Below, piece by piece: positions 1-9,340 of a stretch of 64,000 bases of DNA. The DNA lies in assembly GCF_001665235.1 (NCBI RefSeq), contig NZ_LZSC01000038.1, positions 238,758-302,757 on the forward strand, written 5' to 3'. The DNA comes from Mycobacterium sp. 1100029.7. GTDB lineage: Bacteria; Actinomycetota; Actinomycetes; Mycobacteriales; Mycobacteriaceae. The notes below the pieces were generated by a model. That model saw only the letters and a list, made by a program, of their open reading frames with translations. It had not been told where the DNA came from and ran no database searches. Position 1 is the stretch's first letter. The number at the start of each line of letters is the position of its first letter. The translations under genes and the position numbers were made by a program.

Positions 1-572
1 TACCCGAGGAGACCTTCGGCGATCCAGGCCGTCGGCTGCGTCGCGTCGAACCCGTTGGCGCGCAACGCCTCTGGCCAGTCGTCGCGCAGGTCTACCGCGA
101 CCGCGCGGCGATCGGTGCTCGGGGCGGCGCCGAGGTCAGCCAGCGTACGGCTCTTGAACTCGATGACCTGGGACTGGTCGATCTCGAAGAGGACGTTTCC
201 GTCCGGCCACGGCAGCCGGTATGCACGAGTGTCCAACCCGGACGCCAGGATGACCGCTTGGCGCACCCCGGCCTCGGCGGCGTCGAGGAAGAAGGTGTCG
301 AAAAACCGGGTGCGCACCGCCATGCCCTCGCTGAGCCGCTGCGGGGTGAACGCGGGATCGTCCGGTGAGACCTCGACGTCGCCGTTCATCATCCGGATGA
401 AGGCGTCCACGCCGACCGCGTTGACCAGCGGCTCGGCGAAAGGGTCGTCGATCAGCGGGTTGGGACCCCTGGACGCCATGGCGCGGCGCGCTGCCACCGC
501 GGTGGCGGTTGCTCCCACGCTGGACGCCAAATCCCAGGTGTCGCCATCAAATCGCTTGCTCTCGGTGGTCAT
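1..572 (-). CDS. PPM-family SAM-dependent methyltransferase, C-terminus cut by window edge
   Basis: Partial gene: about 190 N-terminal residues are present, running off base 1. It starts at ATG 572-570 (MTTESKRF...) and shows the family signature [14 protein letters not shown], the [13 protein letters not shown] segment, the SAM-binding stretch [13 protein letters not shown] and the [11 protein letters not shown] motif. This is the mycobacterial TIGR00027/LCMT-like family (Rv0726c, Rv0731c relatives), predicted SAM-dependent O-methyltransferases whose substrates are mostly unknown. It lies 10 bp downstream of a paralogue on the same strand, so the two are probably co-transcribed tandem duplicates. 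Family call is secure; substrate unknown. Confidence 0.9.
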   Translation of the reverse strand, partial: MTTESKRFDGDTWDLASSVGATATAVAARRAMASRGPNPLIDDPFAEPLVNAVGVDAFIRMMNGDVEVSPDDPAFTPQRLSEGMAVRTRFFDTFFLDAAEAGVRQAVILASGLDTRAYRLPWPDGNVLFEIDQSQVIEFKSRTLADLGAAPSTDRRAVAVDLRDDWPEALRANGFDATQPTAWIAEGLLG

Positions 573-582
573 GGCGGCGCCC

Positions 583-1491
583 CTAACGCAGTGTCGCGAT
601 GACGGAGACGATGTTGCGTAGCTGGGACGTCTCATCGTCGGGGAACTCCAGGCCGTAATCGGCGAAATACTCCCGTCGCTCCCGGGTGGTCACATCCCAG
701 CCGCGGGCGGTCAGGTACTCCACGACGTTGCTGCGCTCGCCGTCGAAGAAGAGTCCGGACAAGTCGATGTCGCAGCCCAGGTTGGCCCACCGGTCGTTGA
801 ACTGCTGCGCGCGTTCGGTCATCGTCCGCCCGGAGTCGCCGTGAAACTCGGTGGCCAGGGTGCTGCCGGGCGCCGACAGCGACGTGATGTTGTCGAAAAG
901 CCGGTCCTGAGCCTCGGGCGGCAGATACATCAGTAAGCCTTCGGCGCTCCAGGACGTCGGTTGGCTCACGTCAAAGCCGCTGCTGCGCAGCGCTGCCGGC
1001 CAGTCGTCGCGCAGATCGACGCTGACGGTGCGCCGGTCGGCCGACGGGGCGGCGCCCAGGCTGGCCATCGTGGCGGATTTGAAGTCGATGACCCGCGGTT
1101 GATCGACTTCGTACACCACGCTGCCGTTCGGCCAGGACAGCCGGTAGGCGCGCGCGTCCAGCCCGGCGGCCAGGATGACCGCCTGGCGGACACCGTCGCG
1201 GGCGGCATTGAGGAAGAAGTCGTCGAAGAAACGGGTGCGCACCGCGATCGAGTCGGTCTCGAGCTGTAGGTCGCGTTCGCCGTTGTCCGGCGTGTCCGCG
1301 GCGCCGATTTCGCCGTCGACCACGCGACGGAAGAAGTCGAGCCCGACCGCGCGTACCAGCGGCGCGGCGAACGGGTCATTGATGATCGGGTTGGCGTCGT
1401 TGCTGGCCACCGCGCGTGCCGCCGCGACCATGGTTGCCGTGGCGCCGACGCTGGAGGCCAGATCCCAACTGTCTTGGTCAGTCCGTGTCAA
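583..1491 (-). CDS. PPM-family SAM-dependent methyltransferase
   Basis: Complete 302-residue protein, typical length for the TIGR00027 mycobacterial methyltransferases. It shows [14 protein letters not shown] near the N-terminus, [14 protein letters not shown], the glycine motif [13 protein letters not shown] and the acidic SAM-binding [12 protein letters not shown]. The start is a TTG at 1491 preceded by an AAAGAGG ribosome-binding site about six bases away. It sits divergently beside secY, the position of Rv0731c in M. tuberculosis, so it is probably that orthologue. Substrate not deducible from sequence. Confidence 0.92.
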   Translation of the reverse strand: MTRTDQDSWDLASSVGATATMVAAARAVASNDANPIINDPFAAPLVRAVGLDFFRRVVDGEIGAADTPDNGERDLQLETDSIAVRTRFFDDFFLNAARDGVRQAVILAAGLDARAYRLSWPNGSVVYEVDQPRVIDFKSATMASLGAAPSADRRTVSVDLRDDWPAALRSSGFDVSQPTSWSAEGLLMYLPPEAQDRLFDNITSLSAPGSTLATEFHGDSGRTMTERAQQFNDRWANLGCDIDLSGLFFDGERSNVVEYLTARGWDVTTRERREYFADYGLEFPDDETSQLRNIVSVIATLR

Positions 1492-1779
1492 GGTGCACCT
1501 CTTTCACTCTGCCAGCCGTCGGCCGTGGCCACACTGTCTCGGCGCCCAGCTTTGATATTTAGCAAATGCAACGAGCCAACAGAACTCTACGCCTCGTGGC
1601 TGTCCGCTTCCTGAATTTTCTGAACCCTTTTGGTACCGCTCCAAGCCGCCCTTTTAAGGATCTCCTCCGACCAGCTGTTAGTCTCGTACACGATTTGACG
1701 CGTGACGCCGTACGTCCTGGCCTGCGGGTGTTGAGCGCGCGTAACGCAGGATTACCCCCCGGCCGCGCAGGAGGATAGA

Positions 1780-3105
1780 GTGCTTTCGGCTTTCATCTCG
1801 TCGCTGCGAACAGTCGACTTGAGACGGAAGATCCTCTTCACGCTTGGCATTGTCGTGCTGTATCGCCTAGGCGCCGCACTGCCGTCGCCCGGAGTGAACT
1901 TCCCGAACGTCCAGCAGTGCATTAAAGAGGCCAGTGGCGGCGAGGCCGGGCAGATCTACTCGTTGATCAACCTGTTCTCCGGCGGCGCGTTGCTCAAGCT
2001 GACGGTGTTCGCGGTGGGGGTGATGCCCTACATCACCGCGAGCATCATCGTGCAGCTACTCACCGTCGTCATCCCGCGGTTCGAGGAACTGCGCAAGGAA
2101 GGCCAATCCGGCCAGGCCAAGATGACGCAGTACACCCGTTACCTGGCGATCGCACTGGCCATTCTGCAGGCCACCAGCATCGTGGCGCTGGCGGCCAACG
2201 GAGGTCTGCTGCAGGGCTGCTCGCTGGACATCATCGCCGATCAGAGCATCTTCACCCTGGTCGTCATCGTGCTGGTGATGACCAGTGGCGCGGCACTGGT
2301 CATGTGGATGGGTGAGCTGATCACCGAGCGCGGCATCGGTAACGGGATGTCGCTGCTGATCTTCGTGGGTATCGCGGCCCGCATCCCCTCGGAGGGCAAG
2401 ACGATCCTGGACAGCCGCGGCGGAATGATCTTCGCCGCCGTCCTGGGCGCCGCGCTGCTCATCATCGTCGGCGTGGTGTTCGTCGAGCAGGGCCAGCGCC
2501 GCATCCCGGTGCAGTACGCCAAGCGCATGGTCGGCCGGCGCATGTACGGCGGAACCTCGACGTATCTGCCGCTCAAGGTCAACCAGGCCGGTGTTATCCC
2601 GGTCATCTTCGCGTCGTCGCTGATCTACATCCCGCACCTGATCACCCAGCTGATCCGCAGCGGCAGCGGCGGCGTGGGCAACAGCTGGTGGGACAAGTTC
2701 GTCGGCACGTATCTGTCGGATCCCAGCGACCCGGTCTACATCGGCATCTACTTCGGGCTGATCATCTTCTTCACGTACTTCTACGTGTCGATCACGTTCA
2801 ACCCCGACGAGCGCGCCGACGAGATGAAGAAGTTCGGTGGCTTCATTCCCGGCATCCGGCCCGGGAAGCCCACCGCGGATTATCTGCGTTATGTGTTGAG
2901 CCGGATCACGCTTCCGGGCTCTATCTACCTCGGGGCGATCGCGGTGCTGCCGAACCTGTTCCTGCAGATCGGCAACGCTGGAGCGGTACAGAACCTGCCA
3001 TTCGGTGGCACGGCGGTTCTGATCATGATCGGCGTCGGGTTGGATACGGTCAAACAGATCGAGAGTCAGCTCATGCAGCGTAACTACGAAGGGTTCCTCA
3101 AGTGA
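1780..3105 (+). CDS. secY: Preprotein translocase subunit SecY
   Basis: 441-residue polytopic membrane protein, the channel subunit of the general Sec translocon (SecYEG). About ten hydrophobic segments are visible, beginning with [18 protein letters not shown], and the conserved ISTGxxL-equivalent region [14 protein letters not shown] and the cytoplasmic loop [13 protein letters not shown] are present. The GTG start at 1780 has a strong AGGAGG at 1769-1774. Its stop overlaps the adk start by four bases (GTGA), so translation is coupled. Length and order secY-adk-map match the spc operon end of other actinobacteria. Confidence 0.98.
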   Translation: MLSAFISSLRTVDLRRKILFTLGIVVLYRLGAALPSPGVNFPNVQQCIKEASGGEAGQIYSLINLFSGGALLKLTVFAVGVMPYITASIIVQLLTVVIPRFEELRKEGQSGQAKMTQYTRYLAIALAILQATSIVALAANGGLLQGCSLDIIADQSIFTLVVIVLVMTSGAALVMWMGELITERGIGNGMSLLIFVGIAARIPSEGKTILDSRGGMIFAAVLGAALLIIVGVVFVEQGQRRIPVQYAKRMVGRRMYGGTSTYLPLKVNQAGVIPVIFASSLIYIPHLITQLIRSGSGGVGNSWWDKFVGTYLSDPSDPVYIGIYFGLIIFFTYFYVSITFNPDERADEMKKFGGFIPGIRPGKPTADYLRYVLSRITLPGSIYLGAIAVLPNLFLQIGNAGAVQNLPFGGTAVLIMIGVGLDTVKQIESQLMQRNYEGFLK

Positions 3106-3647
3106 GAGTCGTTTTGCTGGGGCCACCGGGGGCAGGCAAGGGCACGCAGTCCGAAAGACTCAGCGAGAAGCTCGGGATCCCGCAGATCTCCACCGGGGAC
3201 CTGTTCCGCAGCAACATCGGCCAAGGGACCAAGCTGGGGCTTGAGGCCAAGCGCTACCTGGACGCCGGCGACCTGGTGCCCTCCGAGCTGACCAACCAGC
3301 TCGTCGACGACCGGATCGACGAGCCGGACGCGGCGAACGGTTTCATCCTGGACGGCTACCCGCGCTCGATCGAGCAGGCCAAGGCGCTGCACGACATGCT
3401 GGGACGCCGGGGCACCGACATCGACGCCGTGCTGGAGTTCCGGGTGTCCGAGGACGAATTGCTGCAGCGCCTCAAGGGCCGCGGCCGCGCCGACGACACC
3501 GACGACATCATCATCAACCGGATGAAGGTCTACCGGGACGAGACCGCGCCGCTGCTCGAGTACTACGGAGACAAACTGAAGACCGTCGACGCCATTGGCG
3601 CGGTGGATGAGGTGTTCGCCCGCGCACTGCGGGCCCTGGGCAAGTAG
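3102..3647 (+). CDS. adk: Adenylate kinase
   Basis: 181-residue short-type adenylate kinase converting ATP + AMP to 2 ADP in the cytoplasm. The P-loop [10 protein letters not shown] is at residues 7-16, followed by the AMP-binding STGDLFR and the FILDGYPRS segment. The LID is the short form with no zinc-binding cysteines, and RGRADD supplies the arginines of the catalytic site. It starts at GTG 3102, overlapping secY, and ends two bases before map. 181 residues is the usual length for mycobacterial Adk. Confidence 0.98.
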   Translation: MRVVLLGPPGAGKGTQSERLSEKLGIPQISTGDLFRSNIGQGTKLGLEAKRYLDAGDLVPSELTNQLVDDRIDEPDAANGFILDGYPRSIEQAKALHDMLGRRGTDIDAVLEFRVSEDELLQRLKGRGRADDTDDIIINRMKVYRDETAPLLEYYGDKLKTVDAIGAVDEVFARALRALGK

Positions 3648-3649
3648 CG

Positions 3650-4450
3650 ATGAACCCGCTGGCGCGGTTGCGGAGCCGCAAGGTGGTGCCGCAGCGCAGC
3701 GCCGGCGAACTCGACGCAATGGCCGCGGCGGGCGCCGTGGTCGCCACCGCGCTGCAGGCCGTCCACGCCGCCGCGGTCGCGGGTACCTCGACCCTGAGCC
3801 TCGACCAGATCGCCGAGTCGGTAATCCGGCAGGCCGGCGCGATCCCGTCGTTCCTCGGCTACCACGGCTACCCGGCGTCGATCTGTGCATCCGTCAACGA
3901 CCGGGTGGTCCACGGCATCCCCTCGGCCGCGGAAATCCTGGGTCCCGGCGACTTGGTGTCCATCGACTGCGGCGCGATCCTGGACGGCTGGCACGGTGAC
4001 GCGGCGATCACCTTCGGTGTCGGCGCGCTCGATCCCGCCGACGAGGCGCTTTCCGCGGCGACCAGGGAGTCGCTGGAAGCCGGGATCGCCGCGATGGTCC
4101 CCGGCAACCGGCTGACCGACGTCTCCCATGCCATCGAAATGGGCACGCGTGCGGCCGAGACTCGCCACGGCCGTGCCTTCGGAATCGTCGAAGGCTACGG
4201 CGGCCACGGCATCGGCCGGCAAATGCACATGGACCCGTTCCTGCCCAATGAGGGATCCGGCGGTCGCGGACCGCTGCTGGCGCCCGGCTCGGTGCTGGCC
4301 ATCGAACCCATGCTGACCCTGGGGACGGGCAGGACACGCGTGCTCGACGACGACTGGACCGTCACCACCACCGACGGATCCCGGGCGGCGCACTGGGAGC
4401 ACACCGTGGCGGTCACCGATGACGGGCCCCGCATCCTCACCGTGAGCTGA
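3650..4450 (+). CDS. map: Methionine aminopeptidase type I
   Basis: 266-residue cytoplasmic metalloprotease removing the initiator methionine from nascent proteins. The pita-bread fold metal ligands are recognisable: D in VSIDCGA, D in [10 protein letters not shown] in GYGGHGIG, E in LAIEPML and E in HWEHTVAV. The segment [15 protein letters not shown] is diagnostic for type I enzymes. It has no N-terminal SH3-binding extension, so it corresponds to MapA (Rv0734) rather than the longer MapB. It starts two bases after adk and closes the secY-adk-map unit. Confidence 0.97.
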   Translation: MNPLARLRSRKVVPQRSAGELDAMAAAGAVVATALQAVHAAAVAGTSTLSLDQIAESVIRQAGAIPSFLGYHGYPASICASVNDRVVHGIPSAAEILGPGDLVSIDCGAILDGWHGDAAITFGVGALDPADEALSAATRESLEAGIAAMVPGNRLTDVSHAIEMGTRAAETRHGRAFGIVEGYGGHGIGRQMHMDPFLPNEGSGGRGPLLAPGSVLAIEPMLTLGTGRTRVLDDDWTVTTTDGSRAAHWEHTVAVTDDGPRILTVS

Positions 4451-4454
4451 ACCT

Positions 4455-4482
4455 CGAACCAAACACCTACTCGACTCGTGTC
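4455..4482 (+). promoter_or_regulatory. Putative SigL-dependent (autoregulatory) promoter of sigL
   Basis: CGAACC at 4455-4460, a 16-base spacer, then CGTGTC at 4477-4482. The published M. tuberculosis SigL consensus is TGAACC/CGTgtc, so this fits a self-activated promoter. An exact TGAACC also lies at 4448-4453 but with an unlikely 23-base spacer. The start codon of sigL follows 20 bases later behind a near-perfect Shine-Dalgarno, AGGAGGTGATC (4490-4500). Confidence 0.65.
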
Positions 4483-4502
4483 AATGGGCAGGAGGTGATC
4501 GG

Positions 4503-5036
4503 GTGGCTCGGGGTGCTGGCACCGCTGCTGCTGAGGCCGCATTGATGAAGGCGCTCTACGACGAGCACGCCGCCGTCTTGTGGCGCTATGCGCTGCGCCT
4601 GACCGGTGACCGGAGTCAGGCCGAAGATGTCGTCCAGGAAACGCTGCTGCGGGCCTGGCAGCATCCGGAGGTCGTCGGCGACACCGAACGGTCGGCGCGA
4701 GCCTGGCTGTTCACCGTGGCGCGGAACATGATCATCGACGATCGGCGCAGCGCGCGCTATCGCAACGTCGTCGGCTCGCTCGACGAAGAGGGCGCACCCG
4801 AACAAGCCACGCCCGACGAGGTCAACGCGGCGCTGGACCGGCTGCTGATCGCCGACGCCATGGCGCAGTTGTCCGTCGAACACCGGGCCGTCATCGAGCG
4901 GTCCTACTACCGCGGATGGACCACCGCGCAGATTGCTGGCGATCTCGACATTGCCGAGGGAACAGTGAAATCGCGATTACACTATGCCGTGCGGGCTTTG
5001 CGGCTCACTCTGCAGGAACTTGGGGTTACCCGATGA
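4503..5036 (+). CDS. sigL: ECF RNA polymerase sigma factor SigL
   Basis: 177-residue group IV sigma factor with only regions 2 and 4. Region 2 runs through LMKALYDEHAAVLWRYALR and QAEDVVQETLLRAWQ; region 4 holds LSVEHRAVIERSYYRGWTTAQIAGDL with the helix-turn-helix and the TVKSRLHYAVRALR end. Length and position after secY-adk-map equal M. tuberculosis SigL (Rv0735), which controls some polyketide and extracytoplasmic genes and is held by the anti-sigma RslA. The GTG at 4503 is chosen because it sits seven bases from AGGAGG. Confidence 0.95.
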   Translation: MARGAGTAAAEAALMKALYDEHAAVLWRYALRLTGDRSQAEDVVQETLLRAWQHPEVVGDTERSARAWLFTVARNMIIDDRRSARYRNVVGSLDEEGAPEQATPDEVNAALDRLLIADAMAQLSVEHRAVIERSYYRGWTTAQIAGDLDIAEGTVKSRLHYAVRALRLTLQELGVTR

Positions 5037-5103
5037 CAGCCCAACCACCCATCCGTGTGGTCATCGGCTCCGAATGCTTGAAGGGTGACAGGAGATGGAT
5101 GAA

Positions 5104-5865
5104 ATGAAGACGCCGTTACGAGGCGTGGGCCCGCCTGGCGACAATGAGGTCTTTGGTCTGATCATGGGTGACAACCACCGCTACGCGATGTGGGACGCCG
5201 CATACGTGCTGGGGTCGCTGTCGTCGGTCGACCGCCGCGAATTCGAGGGCCACATGGCCCAGTGCCCGGCATGCCGGCAGGCCGTCGCCGAGCTCAGCGG
5301 AGTACCGGCCCTGCTCTCGCAGCTCGACCGTGACGAAGTGGCCGCCATCGGCCAGTCCGGGGATGACACCGCGGTGCCCTCGGAGCCCTCGCCCGAATTG
5401 TTGCCGTCGTTGCTGGCGAAGATGGCCTGGCGCCGCCGCCGTACCCGCATGATCACCTGGGTGGCTTCCGCCGCCGCGGCTGCTGTGCTGGCGGTCGGGG
5501 TGTTCGTCGGCATCCAGGGACATTCCCCGTCTTCGACGCCCACCCAGCCCGTGGTCGCGTCCTCGGAGATGGCACAGGTGGGTACCAACCTGCTGACGTC
5601 GACGGTGCAGCTGTCCAGTCAGCACTGGGGGACATCGATCAACTTGAAGTGTGTCTGCCTGGCCCCGCCGTACGCGCACCATGACACGCTGGCGATGGTT
5701 GTGGTCGGTCGCGACGGCAGCCAGACGCGGCTGGCAACCTGGGTGGCCGAACCGGGCCATACCGCGACGCCCGCCGCGAGCATTTCGACGCCACTGGAGC
5801 AAATCGCTGCCGTGCAAGTGGTTGCGGCCGACAGTGGCCAGGTTCTGCTGCAGCGCTCGCTGTAA
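5104..5865 (+). CDS. rslA: Anti-sigma-L factor RslA (zinc-associated, single-pass membrane protein)
   Basis: 253 residues from ATG 5104; an in-frame ATG at 5095 exists, but AGGAG at 5090-5094 is correctly spaced only for 5104. The N-terminal cytoplasmic domain carries the ZAS zinc motif HMAQCPAC (H-x3-C-x2-C), which binds and inhibits the sigma factor. One membrane helix follows (ITWVASAAAAAVLAVGVFVG), then an extracytoplasmic domain of about 115 residues. In M. tuberculosis RslA, oxidation of the zinc-site cysteines weakens SigL binding; that is known for the family, not shown here. Directly downstream of sigL. Confidence 0.94.
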   Translation: MKTPLRGVGPPGDNEVFGLIMGDNHRYAMWDAAYVLGSLSSVDRREFEGHMAQCPACRQAVAELSGVPALLSQLDRDEVAAIGQSGDDTAVPSEPSPELLPSLLAKMAWRRRRTRMITWVASAAAAAVLAVGVFVGIQGHSPSSTPTQPVVASSEMAQVGTNLLTSTVQLSSQHWGTSINLKCVCLAPPYAHHDTLAMVVVGRDGSQTRLATWVAEPGHTATPAASISTPLEQIAAVQVVAADSGQVLLQRSL

Positions 5866-5876
5866 ATCTCACCAGG

Positions 5877-5904
5877 TGAACCGGCGGCTTACCTGACTCG
5901 TGCT
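5877..5904 (+). promoter_or_regulatory. Putative SigL-dependent promoter of the ThDP/KAS cluster
   Basis: TGAACC at 5877-5882, a 16-base spacer, then CGTGCT at 5899-5904. The -35 is an exact match to the reported SigL hexamer; the -10 keeps the CGTG core. The bases entering the -10 (GACTCGTG) are identical to those in the sigL promoter at 4473-4480. Predicted transcript start is about 30 bases before ATG 5940. Confidence 0.65.
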
Positions 5905-5939
5905 CTAGGCATCGTTCTCAATCGAACTTAGGTGAGCAG

Positions 5940-7688
5940 ATGCCTTCGAAATACCGGGTTGTCGACCACATCGTCGAATGCCTCGCGTCGATCGGCGTGG
6001 ACCATATCTTCGGAGTCGACGGCGCCAACATCGAAGACCTGTACGACGCCGCACACTTTCGGACCGATATCACCGCGATACTGGCCAAGCACGAATTCTC
6101 CGCGGCCACCATGGCCGACGGCTACAGCCGCAGCGGAGCAGGGCTGGGTGTCGTCGCGGCGACCTCGGGCGGCGGTGCACTGAATCTTGTAGCGGGACTT
6201 GGCGAATCGTTCACCAGTCGGGTGCCGGTGTTGGCTTTGGTCGGCCAGACCCCGGTGGCCCTGGACGGCCGTGGCAGCTTTCAAGACACCAGCGGGAGCA
6301 ACGGCTCACTCGACGTCGAGGCGGTGTTCGCCGCGGTTTCGGTCCATTGCGAGCGGGTGCTGCGCCCGGCCGAGATTAGTTCGGCATTGGCCCGGGCTAT
6401 CGCCGCGACCCGCACCGGCGGACCCGCAGTGCTGTTGCTGCCCAAGGACATTCAGCAGGCCTTCGTCTACGCCGACGGACGCAACGTGGCACCTAGCATC
6501 GACCCGAGGCCGATCGGGAACCCCCATCCGATTGTCCCGTTGCTGCGCAACGCCACCGGGCCGATCACCATCATCGCGGGCGAGCAAGTGGCTCGCGACG
6601 ATGCCCGTGCCGAGCTCGAACAGTTGCGTGCGGTGCTGCGAGCCCGGGTGGCCACCGTCCCCGACGCCAAAGACTGTTCGGGTACACCAGGATTCGGTAG
6701 TTCCTCCGCGCTGGGGGTGACCGGTGTGATGGGCCACCCGGCGGTGGTCGAAGCCGTTGCCGCCAGCGCGGTGTGCCTGGTGGTCGGCACCCGGTTGCCG
6801 GTCACGGCCCGGGCGGGCCTCGACGACGTGCTGGCAACGGTGCGCACCGCCTCAATCGGTTCCGCGCGACCCCATGTGCGGTGCGCGCACGTGCACACCG
6901 ACGACCTGCGCGCCTCGCTGCGCATGCTGACTCAAGCGCTGTCCGGGCGTGGACGTCCCACGGGTGCAACGGTTCCCGTCGTTGTGCAGCGCTCGGAGCT
7001 GACGCCTCCGTCGTGCGCAGGTGCCGGAGTGCGCTACCGCGACGCCATGGCGGTGCTCGAAAGCGTCCTACCCGACGGGACCGACATCGTGGTCGACGCC
7101 GGCAACACCGGCGCGTCGGCGGTGCATTACCTGTCGGCGCGCCGCGGCGGCAGATTCGCGGTTGCCCTCGGTATGGGCGGCATGGGATACAGCTTCGGTG
7201 CCGGCATCGGTATGGCACTGGGGCGCAACAACAGTGGCCGCCCGCAGGGCCGGACGGTGGTGATTGCCGGTGACGGAGCATTTTTCATGCACGGCATGGA
7301 AGTCCACACCGCGGTGCAGTACCGGCTGCCGGTGACCTTCGTGTTGTTCAACAACAACGCACATGCCATGTGCGTCACCCGGGAGCAACTGTTCTACGAC
7401 AACCTCTACAGCTACAACCGATTTCGGCCCAGTCGGCTCGGAGCCGGGCTGGCGGCCATGTTCCCCGGCCTGACGTCGTTGGACGTCACCGACCGAGACG
7501 GGTTCGCCGCGGCCCTGGGGACGGCACTCGGCATCGACGGTCCGGCGGTGATCAGCGTCGAGTGCGCCGCCGATGAGATTCCGCCGTTTGCGCCTTTCCT
7601 CACGACGGGCAAGACCGAACCCATTGCTCTCGAAGAGATTCCGACGGTTAAGGAGAAGTGTTCCGATGTCGCTGCCAGCACTTGTTGA
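5940..7688 (+). CDS. Thiamine-diphosphate-dependent enzyme (acetolactate synthase/decarboxylase superfamily)
   Basis: 582 residues with the three-domain ThDP layout. The N-terminal PYR domain has the catalytic glutamate E52 in KHEFSAATMADGY; a central Rossmann-like domain follows; the C-terminal PP domain has the ThDP/Mg motif GDG (444-446) to NNN (471-473), 24 residues between. Such enzymes decarboxylate 2-oxo acids and often ligate the resulting acyl anion to an aldehyde or ketone. The FQDTSG segment after the PYR domain is family-typical. It opens a four-gene run with overlaps and is preceded by a SigL-type promoter. It is not the housekeeping ilvB by context. Substrate unknown. Confidence 0.9.
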   Translation: MPSKYRVVDHIVECLASIGVDHIFGVDGANIEDLYDAAHFRTDITAILAKHEFSAATMADGYSRSGAGLGVVAATSGGGALNLVAGLGESFTSRVPVLALVGQTPVALDGRGSFQDTSGSNGSLDVEAVFAAVSVHCERVLRPAEISSALARAIAATRTGGPAVLLLPKDIQQAFVYADGRNVAPSIDPRPIGNPHPIVPLLRNATGPITIIAGEQVARDDARAELEQLRAVLRARVATVPDAKDCSGTPGFGSSSALGVTGVMGHPAVVEAVAASAVCLVVGTRLPVTARAGLDDVLATVRTASIGSARPHVRCAHVHTDDLRASLRMLTQALSGRGRPTGATVPVVVQRSELTPPSCAGAGVRYRDAMAVLESVLPDGTDIVVDAGNTGASAVHYLSARRGGRFAVALGMGGMGYSFGAGIGMALGRNNSGRPQGRTVVIAGDGAFFMHGMEVHTAVQYRLPVTFVLFNNNAHAMCVTREQLFYDNLYSYNRFRPSRLGAGLAAMFPGLTSLDVTDRDGFAAALGTALGIDGPAVISVECAADEIPPFAPFLTTGKTEPIALEEIPTVKEKCSDVAASTC

Positions 7689-8313
7689 TATTCCCGACGT
7701 CATCGACGGGGTCACTCGCATCGAAACCGTCCCCCGGGAGCAGGCCACTCCGATCATCATGGACATGATGCGGTCGGTGTACCCGCACGATCAGGTCTTT
7801 GGGCAGTACTGCACGGTCAACGATTACGTCGACTGCCCGCCCGACCAGCTCTACGAGTACCTGTCCGACACCCGCAGCCTCGAGGAGTGGACCTACAGCC
7901 TGCGCGGGTTCACCCCGACCGAGGATTCCGGCCTGTGGCTGGCCTACGACCGACTCGGCTCGGAGACCGAAATCTATACGCGCACCGTCGCCAACCCGCA
8001 GGCGCGCACCGTCGACTACCACTGCGCCTGGGATCAGGGCAAGCACCTGTGGATGATCTACCTGATGCGCGTCGTCGACGCCGCGGTGGTGCTCGACAGG
8101 CCGGGTTCTGTTGTGCTGTGGACCAATTGCCACCACCCGTTCTACGACCACAACCCGTATCCGGAGACCGCGCCGGCGCAGCGTCCGGTGTGGGTCGGCG
8201 ACTTCTGGGACATGTTTGGGGCTGGACACCTTCTGGAGTTGAAGAACCTCAAGGCGATCGCCGAGTACCGGCACCGCAATGGCCTCCCCATCACCCCCGA
8301 CTGGATGAGATGA
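7666..8313 (+). CDS. SRPBCC/START-like small-molecule-binding protein
   Basis: 215 residues from ATG 7666, overlapping the ThDP gene by 23 bases; AAGGAG at 7650-7655 fixes the start. The body begins FGQYCTVNDYVDCPPDQLYEYLSD and continues with alternating beta-strands, the usual look of polyketide cyclase/SRPBCC proteins that enclose a hydrophobic ligand. No signal peptide or membrane helix. Histidines cluster in TNCHHPFYDHNPY, which could line a pocket or bind metal. Fold assignment is by eye and moderate; the role, perhaps a cyclase or aldolase acting on the ThDP or KAS product, is inferred from neighbours. Confidence 0.7.
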   Translation: MSLPALVDIPDVIDGVTRIETVPREQATPIIMDMMRSVYPHDQVFGQYCTVNDYVDCPPDQLYEYLSDTRSLEEWTYSLRGFTPTEDSGLWLAYDRLGSETEIYTRTVANPQARTVDYHCAWDQGKHLWMIYLMRVVDAAVVLDRPGSVVLWTNCHHPFYDHNPYPETAPAQRPVWVGDFWDMFGAGHLLELKNLKAIAEYRHRNGLPITPDWMR

Positions 8314-8320
8314 GCAGCCC

Positions 8321-9340
8321 ATGGGTACACCAAGCGTCAGTCTGATCGACGTCTCCACCTACCTGCCCGGCGAGCCGATCGCCGCCGAGTATTACGCGCA
8401 GTTCGCCGAATCCGACGAGCTTCGGGACAACGTCATGTTCCGGGCGCCGAGATTCCGTCATCACGTCGGGCCCGACGAGAGCGCGACCGACATGATCGAA
8501 CGTGCGGTACAGGGCCTGATCGAACGGCACGGTCACGATGTCGTCGAGGGCGCCGACATACTGATCACCCACACTCAGGCACCCGACGTTCCGTTCTACG
8601 GCGCAGGGGGTGGCGTCGCGCATCGGCTGGGCATGCGGCCATCCTGGGTTCTCGACCTGAACAACGGTGGCTGTGCGGCATTCGTGTTGGCGCTCAACGT
8701 GGCTCGCAAACTGCTGTCGTCGGGTGAAGGGCGCATCGCGCTGATCGCCGTCGCGCAGAACGCGGCCGGGCAGGTGTTCGACCAGCCCGGGGTGCGGCGT
8801 AAGGCGCAGTCGGCCGTGCCGGGAGACGGCGCGGCGGTCGGCCTGGTCACGGTCGGCGACCAGTCGCCGATTCTGGACATCGAGTGCCGCACCTACGGGG
8901 AGTACCACGGCGAGATGACGCTGGCGCCTGATCCGCCTCGCAAGTGGTGGGAGCCGGGAAGCGGCGAGCTGTGCATCGGCTTCACCGAGAGCAAGATCAC
9001 CAAGGTGCTGGCCCGCGGCAACCGGCAGGTTCCCGAGGTGGCGTACGCGGTCTGCGATCGAATCGGATTGCCGGCCAAGGACATCGATGTGTTGGTCACC
9101 AACCAGCCGAACAGGGCTTTCCTGCGCAACTGGCGCGACGCCCTCGAGTTGCCGCCCGAACGTCACCGCGACACCTTCGACGAATGCGGCAACCTGTTCG
9201 GCGCCGGCATCCCGATCAATCTGGATCGCGCGATCTCCGACGGTCAGCTCGAGTCCGGTGACGTGGTGTTGATGGCCGGCTTCGCCCATGCCGGTGATTT
9301 CGCCGGAGCGGCAGCGGTGCGCTGGGGCGGCCGGCCATGA
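8321..9340 (+). CDS. 3-oxoacyl-ACP synthase III-like condensing enzyme (catalytic His replaced)
   Basis: 339 residues with the thiolase fold of FabH-type enzymes. The nucleophile is C118 in LNNGGCAAFVLAL. The usual active-site asparagine is kept (N291 in ECGNLFGAGIP), but the position of the catalytic histidine in the HQAN motif reads NQPN (N261). FabH needs His and Asn to decarboxylate malonyl-ACP, so this enzyme may instead transfer an acyl group without decarboxylation or condense a different partner. Starts eight bases after the SRPBCC gene and overlaps the aminotransferase start by four bases. Confidence 0.88.
   Translation: MGTPSVSLIDVSTYLPGEPIAAEYYAQFAESDELRDNVMFRAPRFRHHVGPDESATDMIERAVQGLIERHGHDVVEGADILITHTQAPDVPFYGAGGGVAHRLGMRPSWVLDLNNGGCAAFVLALNVARKLLSSGEGRIALIAVAQNAAGQVFDQPGVRRKAQSAVPGDGAAVGLVTVGDQSPILDIECRTYGEYHGEMTLAPDPPRKWWEPGSGELCIGFTESKITKVLARGNRQVPEVAYAVCDRIGLPAKDIDVLVTNQPNRAFLRNWRDALELPPERHRDTFDECGNLFGAGIPINLDRAISDGQLESGDVVLMAGFAHAGDFAGAAAVRWGGRP

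Noticed and set aside
1566..1778. 70-codon open frame between the methyltransferase and secY
   Set aside because: Lies in the promoter region, has no ribosome-binding site and no recognisable composition or homologue.
5866..5939. Thiamine riboswitch before the ThDP-enzyme gene
   Set aside because: The gap is only 74 bases and has no CUGAGA-type motif; the enzyme uses ThDP as cofactor and does not make it.
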